Source of the DNA: Cristatella mucedo
Taxonomy: Eukaryota > Bryozoa > Phylactolaemata > Cristatellidae
Reading direction: 5' to 3'
Assembly: GCA_009760855.2 (NCBI GenBank)
Contig: WPIO01000018.1
Coordinates: 5,475,001-5,539,000 of the forward strand
Length of the DNA stretch: 64,000 bases
Part shown: positions 61,960-64,000 of the stretch, piece by piece
Position numbering within the stretch: the stretch's first letter is position 1
Layout of the letters: every line of letters begins with the position of its first letter
Notes under the pieces: generated by a model
What the model saw: the letters and a program-made list of their open reading frames with translations, nothing else
Database searches by the model: none
Told to the model about the DNA's origin: nothing
Program-made: the position numbers and the translations under genes

Positions 61960-63010
61960 GCATCCCTTGATGTATGTCATTTAACTTTGTAGACAAACAT
62001 TTTTGTCTCACTCGCAAGTCTGCTCGTTCTCAAAATTGTTTCATCGTAAATGGTAAAAAACCATGAATCATTGGAGCAAAGGTTGATTTGTTTAGCAAAG
62101 GAAAGCGACACAAATTGTAATTGCATTAAAATAAATGATACTACCTTATATAGCAGACATGCGTTTACCTTATAGGACACGGTATTCTTTTGCAAATGAA
62201 GCAAGAAGACTGATGAATGTTGATTTTGATGAGGAATTTTTACCATGAGATGGAAAGTTAGGCAGGCGAAAAGTTGCTGGATTTATTCTTCCTGAGGTTA
62301 CTGGAGGAGGACATACTTTGTCTTTTGATTACAACACTAAACAAACTTTGATTTTGAATTTTTAAAGAAAAGTTGAGATACCAAACAAATAATTTGCTAA
62401 ACAGTATTAAAATGTATTACTTTTATCAGGGTTCACTTTATGATTAATTTTAAGATGAAAATGTTTGATACAGACGAAATAGAAAAACAAATCAAAATCT
62501 TTGTTAACAACGGATAGTGAATCGGAAAATGTAATTTATGATCAAGTCATGAAGTTATTAGGTGCAAATGCCGAACTTTTATATAAATAATAACGTTGGA
62601 TGTGGTTGGATTTTCTTAAGATTCTTTTCATTCCCTGTTGTAATTTCTAAATATATTCCTATAGGTGGAGGAACGTTCATTGAAACACCTGAGTTTTTAG
62701 TTAAGAATAAATGCATTACTAATTTACTGAATGTTGGTGATGAGTTTGGTGGTTTATTGCGTATTTTGCGTGAGTTAAATCCGGTTGGATGGAATAAGTG
62801 GCACGTCGATGATTTGCAAAAGATATTAAGGACTCAATAGTGTCATCTTTTGATAAAACTCTCAAGGTAGACTGTCGAATAAAAGTCACGGACGCTGAAA
62901 AATTAGAAAAGGTCATCATAGACTAGAAGGGAAACGTTCATCAACATTTCTCTACCTTTTGACCAAATTGCGTTGCTGATTTTTCTAAAGAAGTTATTCG
63001 AAGTAGCAGA
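61960..63010 (+). pseudogene. Second AT-rich virus-like fragment
   Basis: AT-rich like the 39.7-48.0 kb block and equally decayed. The frame 62562-62840 encodes YIPIGGGTFIETPEFLVKN, ITNLLN and LLRILRELNPVGWNKWHVDD. This recalls the segment upstream of the protein-primed DNA polymerase in Polintons and related elements (P-FL-K-ACINI...CF-W-LR-LNP), from memory. An earlier piece near 62250-62360 encodes KVAGFILPEVTGGGHTLSFD. Stops separate the pieces. It may derive from the same or a related virus. Confidence 0.42.
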
Positions 63011-63029
63011 CTTTTAAAAGTGTACCCAA

Positions 63030-63440
63030 GCTCAGTGCTAGGTCCGGTTCTTTTCACGGTTTATACTCTGCCTCTTGCTGATGTGATTGCCAAGCACAAT
63101 CTAGGCTTTCACTTCTATGCGGATGACACTCAGTTGTACCTTTGCTTTGATCCCTCCCAGCCTTCGAGCACCTCAAATTCTCTAAACTCACTAGCTGCAT
63201 GCATTGATGACATCTGCACATGGATGGCAGCAAATTTTCTGAAACTTAACGATGAAAAAACTAACTTACTAGTTATGGGCAAACCCAGTGTGATCCAAAG
63301 ATTGGAAAGGCTGACTCTCAAAATTGGCTCTGCCAGCATATCTCCAGTTGAATCAGCTCGAAATCTAGGTGTCATATTCCAAAGCGACCTCTCGTTAGAC
63401 GACCATATCAGCTCCACAGTCAAATCCGCCTAATTTCAGC
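63030..63440 (+). mobile_element. LINE RT fragment, open frame
   Basis: About 137 codons: [58 protein letters not shown]. Almost identical to the corresponding part of the 35-kb copy. It ends abruptly at about 63440, where TRIM-derived sequence begins; no 3' tip follows, so it is broken at both ends. Confidence 0.88.
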
Positions 63441-63454
63441 TTCATAACATTGCT

Positions 63455-64000
63455 AAAACTCTGCTATGCTGCTGCTGCTGCAGTGCACTCGCAGTGGCTC
63501 GTGGAAAGGTATGTCACCGAGCACCGACACCTCCCTGGGAGGTGACTGCAGCTCAGCGACATACCTTTCCACGAGCCACTGCGAGTCCACTGCAGCAGCA
63601 GCAGCAGAGCTGCGTCTGAGCAGCAGGACGCGCTGAGAGTAGAACAGGCCTACAATAGCTCGTCCGTCCTGCAGAGACCGCACTGCAATGACCTCGTCGT
63701 CCAGTCCGTCGCTCAGTGTCGCAGACGTCTCCAGACACTCAGCTCACTGCCATTCTCGCTGTATTCCTTCAGACCGTGCTCCCTAGCAGCCAGCAGCAGA
63801 TGCCCGTCTGACGTCACAGACAGGTCAGAGCAAGGGACAGGCATCCGGAAGTTGCTGGAGGCCAGGCCGAAGTTCAGCAGCACTGACTGCTCCTCTGCTA
63901 CAACGAAGGCTGCATTGTGTGACTACAGGCAGCAGCAGCAGCAGCAGAGCTGTGCAGACAGTGGCAGAGTGCTAGCAAGAATGAATAAGTAATTCTTGAA
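63455..64000 (-). repeat. Right copy of inverted repeat with short direct copy in front
   Basis: Positions 63517-64000 are the exact reverse complement of 60170-60653. Just before it, 63465-63515 is a forward-oriented copy of about 50 bp of the TRIM exon (GCAGTGGCTCGTGGAAAGGT), creating a small hairpin at the junction. The repeat reaches the window edge and may continue. Confidence 0.9.

Overview
The window is nuclear DNA of an invertebrate animal. It has multi-exon genes with GT-AG introns, long microsatellites, a canonical eukaryotic tRNA-Val, tRNA-derived SINEs and many 5'-truncated non-LTR retrotransposons. A 188-bp copy of what I recognise as the SPIN hAT family, with a perfect 8-bp target duplication, fits an animal lineage known to have received SPIN horizontally. 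A mollusc such as a pond snail is one such host, but the species cannot be fixed from this sequence.

Layout. Positions 1-2367 hold SINE/LINE remnants and a CpG-rich stretch. Positions 2368-32201 (+) hold one hexokinase gene in ten exons, all with consistent splice phases, giving about 517 residues. Its introns contain (GT)n, (CT)n and (CCAT)n tracts, a possible pogo-like MITE, LINE/SINE copies and a perfect 314-bp palindrome. Positions 32202-38779 are intergenic and LINE-rich. The tRNA-Val(AAC) is at 38780-38852. A SINE split by SPIN lies at 39048-39395.

Positions about 39660-48030 are a sharply AT-rich, gene-dense block unlike its surroundings. I read it as a degraded, integrated double-stranded DNA virus of the Polinton/adintovirus-like kind. 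It has an integrase, a probable double-jelly-roll major capsid protein, two other virion-type proteins, a YqaJ-like exonuclease, a Zn-binding protein and a fibre protein built from phage-tail-like repeats. Most genes carry in-frame stops or frameshifts, and a LINE 3' tip has landed in the capsid gene. No packaging ATPase, protease or complete DNA polymerase is visible, so the copy is incomplete.

Positions 48030-57000 are host repeats, including an approximately 2.1-kb tandem duplication of old LINE sequence. Positions 57109-61362 (+) hold a TRIM-type gene (RING, two B-boxes, coiled coil, probable beta-propeller). Its last exon has a frameshift and runs into a SINE that supplies the stop codon. 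The end of the window has another AT-rich virus-like fragment, a LINE fragment, and a perfect inverted copy of the TRIM last-exon start running to the window edge.
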